A DNA stretch of 12,105 nt from DATLBA01 sp035527275 (GTDB lineage Bacteria > Planctomycetota > Phycisphaerae > FEN-1346). The position numbers and the translations under genes were made by a program. Within the stretch, counting starts at the first letter, position 1. The number at the start of each line of letters is the position of its first letter. Shown piece by piece: positions 1 through 7,011 of this stretch. The DNA lies in NCBI GenBank assembly GCA_035527275.1, contig DATLBA010000147.1:1-12105 (forward strand). The letters run 5' to 3'. Below the pieces are notes generated by a model. The model was not told where the DNA came from. It did not search any database and saw only the letters and a list, made by a program, of their open reading frames with translations.

Positions 1-1146
1 TTCACGTTCGGCGTCGGCGACGACGTCAACACGCACCTTCTGGATCGGATGAGCGACGAGACGGGCGGCCTGCCGGAATACGTGCGGCCGGGCGAAGCGA
101 TTGACGGAAAGGTCACGCGCCTGTTCTCGAAGATGAGCCACCCCGTCCTGACGGACCTGGCGCTGGAAATCCCGGGCGTCAAGGGCCTTGAGGTCTATCC
201 GCCGCAGTTGCCGGACCTGTTCCACGGGTCCCAGGTGGTGCTGGCCGGGTCGTATGAGGGGGCGGGCGATTCGGTTGTTCGCCTGCGCGGCCGCGTCGGA
301 GAAAAGCAGAAGGAGTTTGTTTACGAGGGAACGTTTCCGAAGCAAACGGTGGATCGCCCGTTTATCGGGCCGGTTTACGCCCACCGAAAGATCGGATACC
401 TGCTCGATCAGATCCGCCTGCACGGCGAGAACAAGGAACTGAAGGACGAGGTCATCCGCCTCTCCCTCGCCTACGGCATCGAGACGCCGTACACCAGTTA
501 CCTGGTCCTGGAGAACAAGGAACAGTACCGCGAGTATGGCGTGGCGGTGACGACGGCAAGGCCCGGCGGTCGCAGCCCGGTGCCCGTGATGGAACCGAAG
601 GCTGCGGCGGAACAGCGAAGCAAGGCGGCCGACCGACTCGAAAGAGAGTTCGGCGCGCTGGGCCGCCCGCCCGCCGCCGCGGACACGCCCGAAGGCGCCG
701 GCCCCCCCGAGGTTCCGCCGTCAACCGCGGCCGTCAGCGGACTGCGCGCCGACGCGGATGCCTTCAAGGAAGAACAAACCGGCAAGCGTGCCGTGGAGAT
801 TGCCCAGGAGATTCAGCGCTTGCGGCAAGCGGAAAATTTCGCTCGCGACATGCGAGGCGCCCAGAACGTCCAGCAGCGCGGCAAGCAGCAGTTGGTCAAC
901 TATCGCGGCGTGTGGGTGGATGAGCGGTTCGGCGGCACCGAACGGGTGACGAAGGTCCGATGGGGTTCGAACGCCTACTTCCGCCTGGCCCGTGAGAGGC
1001 CGGACCTGCGCGACATCTTCACCCTCGGCCAGCAGGTGGTCGTCGTCACGGCCAGGAACCAGGCCCTCCTGGTTGACATCGAAGGGGGGCTCGAGGAGTT
1101 GAGCGACGCTCACGTGAAGGAACTTTTCACCGACCTCGAACCGTAA
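1..1146 (+). CDS. VIT/von Willebrand A domain protein, 3' part (5' end outside window)
   Basis: The reading frame is open from base 1, so the ATG at 49 is internal and the gene begins upstream; 381 residues are visible. The first about 45 residues (FTFGVGDDVN, then THLLDRMSDETGG) match the last strands of a vWA domain. The segment with HRKIGYLLDQIRLHGENKEL and GIETPYTSYLV matches the region after the vWA domain in inter-alpha-trypsin-inhibitor-like bacterial proteins. A charged, Ala/Pro-rich linker follows (about residues 200-300). The last about 80 residues (YRGVWVDERF, then LGQQVVVV) resemble the small C-terminal module often found in this family. Such proteins are usually secreted or envelope-anchored and may bind ligands through a metal site; the MIDAS half lies outside the window. 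The exact role is unknown. The gene is convergent with miaB, with 109 bp between the two stop codons. Confidence 0.85.
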   Translation, partial: FTFGVGDDVNTHLLDRMSDETGGLPEYVRPGEAIDGKVTRLFSKMSHPVLTDLALEIPGVKGLEVYPPQLPDLFHGSQVVLAGSYEGAGDSVVRLRGRVGEKQKEFVYEGTFPKQTVDRPFIGPVYAHRKIGYLLDQIRLHGENKELKDEVIRLSLAYGIETPYTSYLVLENKEQYREYGVAVTTARPGGRSPVPVMEPKAAAEQRSKAADRLEREFGALGRPPAAADTPEGAGPPEVPPSTAAVSGLRADADAFKEEQTGKRAVEIAQEIQRLRQAENFARDMRGAQNVQQRGKQQLVNYRGVWVDERFGGTERVTKVRWGSNAYFRLARERPDLRDIFTLGQQVVVVTARNQALLVDIEGGLEELSDAHVKELFTDLEP

Positions 1147-1255
1147 CCAGACAAGAACGAAAACGGCTCGCCCGCAATGGAGTCCACGGAATCTTCCCTC
1201 CTGGACTTCCATCGGCACATGCGAACCGGTTAAGCACCAAGTTGACAAGGTAACG

Positions 1256-2674
1256 CTAGGCGGTTGTCTCACAGAAAAGAGCAAACAGCGTGACGGCGGC
1301 GGCCCGCTCGACGCGGACCGTGACCTCTTCGCCCCTAAGCCCCGGCGGACCGTCGAAAACGACGAGGCGATGGCACCGCGTCCGGCCGCGCCACTGAATC
1401 CATCCGGCATGAGTGCGGCGCTCCCGCCCCTCGGCGTTCAAATGGGGGCGCGGACCGGGGCTCTCCACCAACACCTCGACCTCGCGGCCGACGAGCTTTT
1501 GGTTCTCCTCGGCGGCAACCTGCGAGACGACGTTCAGGAGTTCCTGATTGCGGCGGCGTTTTTCCTCCGGCGGCACATCGTCCACATACCGCCGCGCTGC
1601 CGTCGTGCCCGGACGGGGGGAATACTTGAACACGAAGCACTGGGCGAAGCGCGCCCGACGGACCAAGTCCAGGGTCGCCTCGAAATCCGCCTCCGATTCC
1701 CCGGGGAACCCGACGATAAAGTCCGACGCCACAGCCACCTCCGGCGCCGCCTCTCGGACCATCGCCACCCGGTCCAAGTACTCGGCGGCGGCGTAACCCC
1801 GGTTCATCCGCGCAAGGACCGCGTCGGATCCCGACTGGGCCGGCATGTGAAGGTACGGACAGACCGCCGGCACGTCGCGAAAGACCGAGGCGAGGCGCGG
1901 TGTCAGGGCCGTCGGATGGCTTGTGATGAAGCGAAGGCGCGTCAGGCCGGGCGTCGCGGCGACCTCCGCGAGCAAATCGGCAAGGTCCCACATGCGCCCG
2001 CCGTCTTCCCCGGCGTAACGGTTCACGGCCTGGCCCAGAAGCGTCACTTCCCGGACCCCGCCGTCCACCAGGCGGCGCACCTCTTCGGTAACGGCCCGCG
2101 GCGGTCGGCTGCGCTCGGGTCCCCGCACGTATGGCACGACGCAATACGAACAGAACATGTCGCAGCCCCGCGTCGCCCGCACGAACGCCCGTCGGTCGCT
2201 GCGTTCGCCCTCGCGGCCGCGGACCTCAATCCCGTCCAGGCGCGAATCGGCCGGGCCGAACGCCTCCGCGCTGGCCTCACCGCGCCGCGGGTCGAGCGCC
2301 CGGGCGCGCCGGCCTGCGCGGGCTTGGTCAATGAGCGCCGGCAACTCCGCCAGCCGCCCGGGCCCGCAGACCACGTCGGCCAGCGGCGCCCGCTCCCAAA
2401 CCCGCTCGCCATACTGTTGGGCCGTGCAGCCAAGCAGACCGATCACCAGGTCCGGCTCGCGCTGCTTGCGGGCCGCCAGGGCCCCGATGTTTGAAAAGAC
2501 GCGGTTCTCGGCGTGGGCCCGGACGCTGCAGGTGAGAAACAGCAGGACGTTGGCGGCCCCGGGGTCCTCGACCACCTCGGCCCCGGCGGCGCGCAAAAGG
2601 GCCCTCACCAACTCCGCGTCGAGCCGGTTCATCTGGCAACCGTAGGCCGTGATATGGACGCGCGCCGGTTCCAT
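1256..2674 (-). CDS. miaB: tRNA-2-methylthio-N6-dimethylallyladenosine synthase MiaB
   Basis: Radical-SAM enzyme that adds a methylthio group to C2 of i6A37 in tRNAs reading UNN codons, using two [4Fe-4S] clusters in the cytoplasm. At 472 residues it has the usual family length. The N-terminal UPF0004 domain holds the three cluster cysteines C13 (YGCQMNRLD), C49 (LTCSVRAHAENR) and C83 (LLGCTAQQ). The radical-SAM motif CDMFCSYC has C171, C175 and C178, followed by VVPYVRGPERSR, typical of MiaB. Further family motifs are LLGQAVNRY, HMPAQSGS, FIVGFPGE and FKYSPRPGT. A C-terminal TRAM domain covers roughly residues 393-465. The start is fixed: an in-frame TAA lies four codons upstream of the ATG, and C13 needs this N-terminus. 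No Shine-Dalgarno sequence precedes the start. All key residues are present, so the gene looks functional. Confidence 0.95.
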   Translation of the reverse strand: MEPARVHITAYGCQMNRLDAELVRALLRAAGAEVVEDPGAANVLLFLTCSVRAHAENRVFSNIGALAARKQREPDLVIGLLGCTAQQYGERVWERAPLADVVCGPGRLAELPALIDQARAGRRARALDPRRGEASAEAFGPADSRLDGIEVRGREGERSDRRAFVRATRGCDMFCSYCVVPYVRGPERSRPPRAVTEEVRRLVDGGVREVTLLGQAVNRYAGEDGGRMWDLADLLAEVAATPGLTRLRFITSHPTALTPRLASVFRDVPAVCPYLHMPAQSGSDAVLARMNRGYAAAEYLDRVAMVREAAPEVAVASDFIVGFPGESEADFEATLDLVRRARFAQCFVFKYSPRPGTTAARRYVDDVPPEEKRRRNQELLNVVSQVAAEENQKLVGREVEVLVESPGPRPHLNAEGRERRTHAGWIQWRGRTRCHRLVVFDGPPGLRGEEVTVRVERAAAVTLFALFCETTA

Positions 2675-2685
2675 GTGGATGGGCC

Positions 2686-2714
2686 ATTATAGTTCGGCCG
2701 ACGTGAGACAACAA
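2686..2714 (-). promoter_or_regulatory. sigma70-type promoter of miaB, giving a near-leaderless mRNA
   Basis: On the minus strand a -35 TTGTTG (2709-2714) is followed by a 17-bp spacer and a perfect -10 TATAAT (2686-2691). Transcription would begin around 2679-2680, only about 5 nt before the ATG at 2674, and there is no Shine-Dalgarno sequence in the gap. The perfect -10 and the standard spacer support the call. The -35 matches TTGACA at only three positions. Confidence 0.55.
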
Positions 2715-2834
2715 GGGAGGCAGACGTGGCGGATCGTATCGGGTGTGACCACGGATTATGGTCCAAGGTGGCGGCGCGGCCTTGACCAGCGCGCGTGCGG
2801 GTGGTGCGCCCCCGCGTGTCGGGTCCGCCACGGC

Positions 2835-2894
2835 GTTAGCCGCCCTCCCGATATATCGGGACGGGGCGGCCGCCCACCGAGGTGGGCGGCTAAC
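2835..2894. repeat. Compound palindromic hairpin block (REP/MITE-like)
   Basis: A 60-bp segment bounded by perfect 10-bp inverted arms, GTTAGCCGCC at 2835-2844 and GGCGGCTAAC at 2885-2894. Inside are two more palindromes: TCCCGATATATCGGGA (2846-2861, perfect 16 bp, extended outwards by CCGCCC and GGGCGG), and GCCGCCCACC-GA-GGTGGGCGGC (2869-2890, 10-bp stem with a 2-nt loop). The right outer arm overlaps the second hairpin, so a three-way junction and two tandem hairpins are mutually exclusive folds. The architecture is like that of dispersed intergenic repeats. Its family and copy number cannot be judged from one window. Confidence 0.6.
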
Positions 2895-2900
2895 CGGGGG

Positions 2901-2938
2901 GATCGCGTTCGCGGGACACCCCGCACGCGATCTTTTTT
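2901..2938 (+). terminator. Rho-independent terminator facing the + strand
   Basis: GATCGCGT (2901-2908) pairs perfectly with ACGCGATC (2925-2932), and the inner GCGGG and CCCGC extend the stem. Six Ts follow directly at 2933-2938. On the minus strand the same hairpin is preceded by As and followed by Cs, so it is a canonical terminator only for plus-strand transcription. Confidence 0.7.
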
Positions 2939-2992
2939 GTGTGGGCGCGGCGGCCTAAGGGTGAACGGAAGGAGGGTGCGAAGCGGTGGAAA

Positions 2993-5752
2993 TCACTCGG
3001 AGGATGTTTTCCCGGCTGCCTGGGCCTTGGCCTTGGCGCGGAGTTCCCGGAACCTTCTCTGCAGGAGCGGGTCCTTCCCACCGAGCGGCGGGTTCAGGAT
3101 CTCGAGCGCGTCCAGGCCTTCCCAGACCTCTTTTCGTTCGCCGAGACGGTAGCGGCAATCAAAGACCTCATAGCGGAACTCCCACAGCCGCTCCTGGTCC
3201 GCCCTGCGGCCCTTGATCTCCTCCAGTTCGAGCATGATCCGCCACAGTTCCACGGCCCGCTCGAAGTGCTGTTTGGTCTGCTCGGCGCTCGGCGCCTGCG
3301 GGCCGAGGCCCTGGTAGCAGCGGGCCATGCCGTAGACGCAATCGATCTTGATGGGTTCCTGCTCTTCGGGCTTCGGGCCGCCGATTTCCAGGTAGATGCC
3401 CAGCGCCCGGTTGTAATCGCCGACGGCGAGGTATAGTTCGGCCAGGTCATACTGGACGTTCTCGGCCTCGAGTTCCTTGTTCTCGACGTTGCTGGCGGCG
3501 AGCCACTCGCGGAGTCGGTTGCCGAGCGTCTCGGCGTCCTTGACTTTCGTTGCGGCCGCCGCCGTTTCCCCGCGTTTGACGAGGCTCCCGACATCGTCGA
3601 TCATCGCGCGGAACAGGCCGCGCAGCACCGGTCCGACATCCTCCGGCTTCGCGGCGCCGAGGAACTCATCAAGCACCTGGATCGCATCGACGAGTCGGCC
3701 CAGTTTTTGGAACACGTCGATGCGCAGTTTCAGAGCGCGCCCGCGCATCTCCTTGTCGAGCGTGAACTTCTTTTCCATCGCATCAAGGACCTGGAGCGCG
3801 TCGTCGGGCAACTCCACACCGGGATACATATAAAGGTCGGCAGCGCGGAGGTGCGCCTCTTCGGCCCAATCCAGCAGTTGCTTCTTCTTCTCCTCGCCGA
3901 CGTCCTCGGCCTGGACGGCGTATGCGGCAAAGTGAATCAGCCCTTGTGCCGCACGGCGGGCGTGGGAAAGAATCAGCGCCCTATCGCCGCTTGGGACGAC
4001 CTTCTCCAGGAAAAGGTCCACGTCGCACAGCGCCACCCAGTACCGGGCGTCCGGGTAGTCCTTCGAGTTCGTCGGCACCTTCGCGAACTGGTCGGCGGCT
4101 TCCTGGTACTTCTTGCCCCGATACAGGGTCACGGCATAGACGTACCGCTGCACCGGGTCCACTTCCAGCCAATGCGCGACGAACCAGGCCAGAGCCTTCT
4201 CGTAAAGGTCGCGGTTCTCGTCCGTCTTCGCCAACTCATACAGTTCGCCCCGCCGCTCGACGTAGTACTTGGCCGCCTCGGACGCATACTTATATTTCGG
4301 ATCGGTCTCGGCCACCTTGCGGAACAGTTGAGCCGCCTCCGCCTTGCGTCCCAGTTGATACAGGCATGCCGCCTGGCTGTATAGCGCGGCCACATAGTTC
4401 GCGTGCGACTCGCCGACCTTCTCGGCGTAAATCCGGTAAAGCCGCATCGCCTCTTCCAGTTGCTTCGGGTCCTCGGCTTCCCGGGCCTTTTCGTATGTCT
4501 TGCCCGCGAGGCTCCACAACGGAAGCGGATCCAGGTCTTCGGGGTCGGCCTCCTCGCCGACCAAATCTGCCAGGAGAACATCCACGATGCCACTCCAAGG
4601 ACCTTTGCGATGGCTGACCGTCTCGAAGATGCCGAGGCCTTTATCTTTGAGGGCCTGATTGTTCTCGGCCTCGCCTCCCAGGAAATACGACTCAGCCTCC
4701 AGTAGGGGGAGCGCCAGGCCGCGCAGGTTTTGCTCCAGTTTCGCCTTTCCGAAGAACTCGCGGGCGTTCTCAACGGCCTCCCGGCACTTCTTGTGCTCCC
4801 CCCTGCGAAGGTGCGTCAGCGCCTCCTCGAACGCGATGCGAATCTTCAGCGGCTCGGCGGTCTTCGGATCCTTGGCGTGGTTGGACAAGGCATTGGCGGT
4901 CGCAAACGCATTAAGGGCCTCCTCGGTCTTGCCCAGTTCCCGATGGGCCAGGCCGATCACCAGGTGCGCGTACCACTTGGCCGCCACCCGGTCCGGCAAA
5001 TCCGTATAGCCCTGGAACGCTGCGATGGCGTTGTTCAGGAGGTCCTCGCGCGACCGTTCGCCCTTGGCCGGCTCCCAATCTTCAGGCAGCCCCCACGCAT
5101 GATAATAGGTGATCCAGGCCGTGTTGTACTTTGCATCCCGGCGCAGGTCTTTCAACTTGCGCTGAAGTAGATACTTACTTTTATGTTCGGTATCCCGGTC
5201 GATTTCCGCGAGCCACTCGGTGATTCCCCGCAGCGCCGTGCGGTACTGCTCTTCGGCCACCTTGAGGAGGCGCGTCGCCTTTTGGCGGTTGCCCGCGCGC
5301 CGGTCGGTCACCTCCATCAGGTCCAGATCGTTTCGGAGCCAGTTTTGAAAGATCATCTTGCCGAGACCGACGCGCCAGTTCAGGATTTGAAGTTTCTGTT
5401 CGGCGCGGCTCTCCCACTGGTCGGCGGGAGTCTTCGCCAGGGTCTCCTCGGCTTCGGCGATGGCTTCCTCGTAGAGCCGGCGCGACTTCTCGAACAAGGC
5501 GTCGCTTTCGGCCACGGTCTGCGCCCGGGCCGCCTCCTCGGCCTCCAGGGCGGCTTGGGCCGCGAGGCTCCTGGCCGTCACATCCGCTTCCGGGCCCTTC
5601 TCCTTCTCGTAGGCCTCCATGAGGCTCTTCAGGCCCCGCTTCTGGAGGCCCCTATAGAACGGGTCGCCCTCCTGGGCTGCGACGGGGGCGGCCGCGGCCA
5701 GCACCGCCCACAGACAAAGCGCCCGGCAAACTGTCCGTCCGATTTGCGCCAC
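2993..5752 (-). CDS. Large secreted tetratricopeptide-repeat protein
   Basis: Predicted 919-residue periplasmic or envelope scaffold made almost entirely of charged amphipathic helices. The N-terminus has a signal peptide: basic n-region with R6 and R10, hydrophobic core ALCLWAVLAAAA, and a likely cleavage after VAA at residue 26. TPR-like helix pairs are visible near residues 255-290 (LAHRELGKTEEALNAF), 455-487 (CLYQLGRKAEAAQLFRKV), 536-560 (LYRGKKYQEAADQFAKV), 676-700 and 768-790 (LAELYLAVGDYNRALGIYL). The start is GTG, with GAGGA 9 nt upstream. It is the last gene of the minus-strand block, 231 bp after the second exbD, so it may be cotranscribed or have its own promoter; none was clear. 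The link to the ExbB/ExbD genes suggests it transmits or anchors their output in the periplasm, which is inference. No enzymatic motif was seen. Confidence 0.88.
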   Translation of the reverse strand: MAQIGRTVCRALCLWAVLAAAAPVAAQEGDPFYRGLQKRGLKSLMEAYEKEKGPEADVTARSLAAQAALEAEEAARAQTVAESDALFEKSRRLYEEAIAEAEETLAKTPADQWESRAEQKLQILNWRVGLGKMIFQNWLRNDLDLMEVTDRRAGNRQKATRLLKVAEEQYRTALRGITEWLAEIDRDTEHKSKYLLQRKLKDLRRDAKYNTAWITYYHAWGLPEDWEPAKGERSREDLLNNAIAAFQGYTDLPDRVAAKWYAHLVIGLAHRELGKTEEALNAFATANALSNHAKDPKTAEPLKIRIAFEEALTHLRRGEHKKCREAVENAREFFGKAKLEQNLRGLALPLLEAESYFLGGEAENNQALKDKGLGIFETVSHRKGPWSGIVDVLLADLVGEEADPEDLDPLPLWSLAGKTYEKAREAEDPKQLEEAMRLYRIYAEKVGESHANYVAALYSQAACLYQLGRKAEAAQLFRKVAETDPKYKYASEAAKYYVERRGELYELAKTDENRDLYEKALAWFVAHWLEVDPVQRYVYAVTLYRGKKYQEAADQFAKVPTNSKDYPDARYWVALCDVDLFLEKVVPSGDRALILSHARRAAQGLIHFAAYAVQAEDVGEEKKKQLLDWAEEAHLRAADLYMYPGVELPDDALQVLDAMEKKFTLDKEMRGRALKLRIDVFQKLGRLVDAIQVLDEFLGAAKPEDVGPVLRGLFRAMIDDVGSLVKRGETAAAATKVKDAETLGNRLREWLAASNVENKELEAENVQYDLAELYLAVGDYNRALGIYLEIGGPKPEEQEPIKIDCVYGMARCYQGLGPQAPSAEQTKQHFERAVELWRIMLELEEIKGRRADQERLWEFRYEVFDCRYRLGERKEVWEGLDALEILNPPLGGKDPLLQRRFRELRAKAKAQAAGKTSSE

Positions 5753-5983
5753 GTTTGCGAGTCCTCGCCTCCGGTGCCGCCCAGGTGAATAAACGTTGCC
5801 GAGAGGCTTTCATCCCGGCTTTTCTTGCCCGGCGACTCCGTATTCTTTCCAGGAGTGGGCCAGCGCTGCCGCGCCCCTTGCCCATTGCTTTACGCGGCGG
5901 CTCTCCTCGGCAGCGGCGAAGGGCGCCTTCCGGCACGATGGGGCAGGAATCCACCACGCAAACCGACAAGCGGCACAGCAGTC

Positions 5984-6430
5984 CTATCGCGGCACCGCAA
6001 AATGGATGTTCGTGAAACGGGCCAGAATCGCCGCATCGAACGCCTTGACCACCCACTTGTGCTTGATCGACATCTCCGGCGCGATCAGGACCGGATGGTC
6101 CGGCGCGATCCCGCGATCCTGATAGTCTCTCAGCATGGCCTCAAGCGTATCGAAGTTGTTCCCAAGCACCTGGGTGTCGTTCAGCACGATCACGATCTCG
6201 TCCGTCCCGTACGTATCCTCCAGGCCGATTTTGATCCGCTCGATTTTCTTCTGTTCTTCCCCCGCAACGGGGCCGGAGGTTTTCGGCAGATTGGTCGTCA
6301 GATAGCCTTCGTGCGCCTGGAAGGTCGGCGTCAGAAGAAAGAAGATCAGCAACAGGAAGATGATGTCGATCATGGGTGTCATCGGCGGCTGAAGTTTTAC
6401 CTTCTCGCGCTCTCTGGCAATGTTTCGCAT
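5984..6430 (-). CDS. ExbD/TolR-family biopolymer transport protein (second copy)
   Basis: Predicted 148-residue inner-membrane protein of the ExbD/TolR family, which couples proton flow to mechanical work together with ExbB/TolQ. A short basic cytoplasmic tail leads into one transmembrane helix (about residues 17-37). The family motif PPMTPMIDIIFLLLIFF places the proton-carrying aspartate at D22. The periplasmic domain has the usual end, with VLIAPEMSIKHKWVV and ILARFTNIHFAV. The ATG at 6430 is preferred over an in-frame start at 6496 because GGGAG lies 8 nt upstream and the extra 22 residues look unlike an ExbD tail. It starts 23 bp after the first exbD stops, so the two are surely cotranscribed. 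It differs strongly from the first copy outside the helix. Confidence 0.9.
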   Translation of the reverse strand: MRNIAREREKVKLQPPMTPMIDIIFLLLIFFLLTPTFQAHEGYLTTNLPKTSGPVAGEEQKKIERIKIGLEDTYGTDEIVIVLNDTQVLGNNFDTLEAMLRDYQDRGIAPDHPVLIAPEMSIKHKWVVKAFDAAILARFTNIHFAVPR

Positions 6431-6453
6431 GGTGTGTTCTCCCGGAAGCGGTT

Positions 6454-6921
6454 TTACCTCTCCTCCGGCTCCTCGATTTCGGTTGTAATCCACCACCCTT
6501 CGATGCCTGCGCCGCCGGCGCAGAGCATCACGCGGGCGACGTCCTCGTATGGAATATCCGCGTCGGCCCGAAGGATCACGTTCACCTTCCCGCGATCCTC
6601 CAACTCCGTTCTCGTCTTCAGGAATTGGGTCAGTTCGCTGTTGGCCACTCCCGTGCTGATGTCCGAGGAGATCTCACTACCCAGGATCTTGACCTTCGAG
6701 CCGTCCGGCTCGACCTTGACGATGTTAATCACGACGTTTCGGAACTGGCTGTAATCCATCACCTTGGCGGCTTCGGCAGTGGGCAGCATCACGTCCTCAA
6801 TCTCCAACTGGACGAACTGACTGATCAGCATGAAGAAGATGATGAGGTTGAAGATGATGTCGATCATCGGCGTCATGTTGAAACTGACGCTGCCGGCTCG
6901 TGCCCGAACAGGTTTCGCCAT
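6454..6921 (-). CDS. ExbD/TolR-family biopolymer transport protein (first copy)
   Basis: Predicted 155-residue single-pass inner-membrane protein. The N-terminal tail is basic (KPVRARAG). The helix at about residues 17-37 opens with FNMTPMIDIIFNLIIFF, with D21 at the position of the proton-conducting aspartate of ExbD and TolR. The periplasmic domain includes VILRADADIPYEDVARVM and AGIEGWWITTEIE, the typical ExbD ending. The start ATG at 6921 has GGAGAG 7-8 nt upstream. It lies 90 bp downstream of exbB, and a repeat hairpin sits in that gap. With the second exbD it probably forms the D component of one ExbB-based channel, as a heterodimer or as alternative partners; which of these cannot be told from sequence. 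Confidence 0.9.
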   Translation of the reverse strand: MAKPVRARAGSVSFNMTPMIDIIFNLIIFFMLISQFVQLEIEDVMLPTAEAAKVMDYSQFRNVVINIVKVEPDGSKVKILGSEISSDISTGVANSELTQFLKTRTELEDRGKVNVILRADADIPYEDVARVMLCAGGAGIEGWWITTEIEEPEER

Positions 6922-6969
6922 CGCTCGACTCTCCTCACGCCGGAACGAACTGTCCGCGCGACGCCCGGG

Positions 6970-7005
6970 CCTTCGCCCGCCGAAGGGCTTCTGCCCGCAG
7001 GCGGG
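6970..7005. repeat. Tandem hairpins between exbB and exbD, sharing a dispersed 19-bp repeat
   Basis: Two small hairpins lie in the exbB-exbD gap: CCTTCG (6970-6975) with CGAAGG (6981-6986), and CCCGC (6994-6998) with GCGGG (7001-7005). The stretch at 6986-7004, GGCTTCTGCCCGCAGGCGG, occurs again in inverted orientation at 10140-10158 with no mismatch. This points to a dispersed REP-like element rather than a gene-specific site. In the transcript it could stabilise the upstream exbB message. Confidence 0.55.
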
Positions 7006-7011
7006 TGCGCC

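Larger units (their letters stand above)
2675..2992. other. 318-bp gene-free region between miaB and the large TPR gene
   Basis: No convincing coding frame was found on either strand. The region holds the miaB promoter at its left end, a weak dyad at 2747-2763 (GACCA and TGGTC arms), a block of GC-rich hairpins (2835-2894) and a plus-strand intrinsic terminator (2901-2938). Both flanking genes are on the minus strand, so the terminator has no annotated plus-strand gene to serve. Confidence 0.7.

Noticed and set aside
1180..1208. Possible terminator between the VIT/vWA gene and miaB
   Set aside because: AGTCCA (1181-1186) pairs with TGGACT (1202-1207), but the loop is 15 nt, the stem is short and no T-run follows on either strand.
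721..2494. Long open frames opposite the VIT/vWA gene and miaB (721-1410 minus, 1370-2494 plus)
   Set aside because: They lie antisense to well-supported genes, have Arg/Pro/Ala-biased composition and show no family motifs. Long antisense frames are expected in DNA this GC-rich.
5753..5983. Promoter or gene in the 231-bp gap before the giant TPR gene
   Set aside because: No -35/-10 pair at proper spacing and no coding signature. Only a weak GAAGG-GCG-CCTTC dyad (about 5918-5930) was seen.
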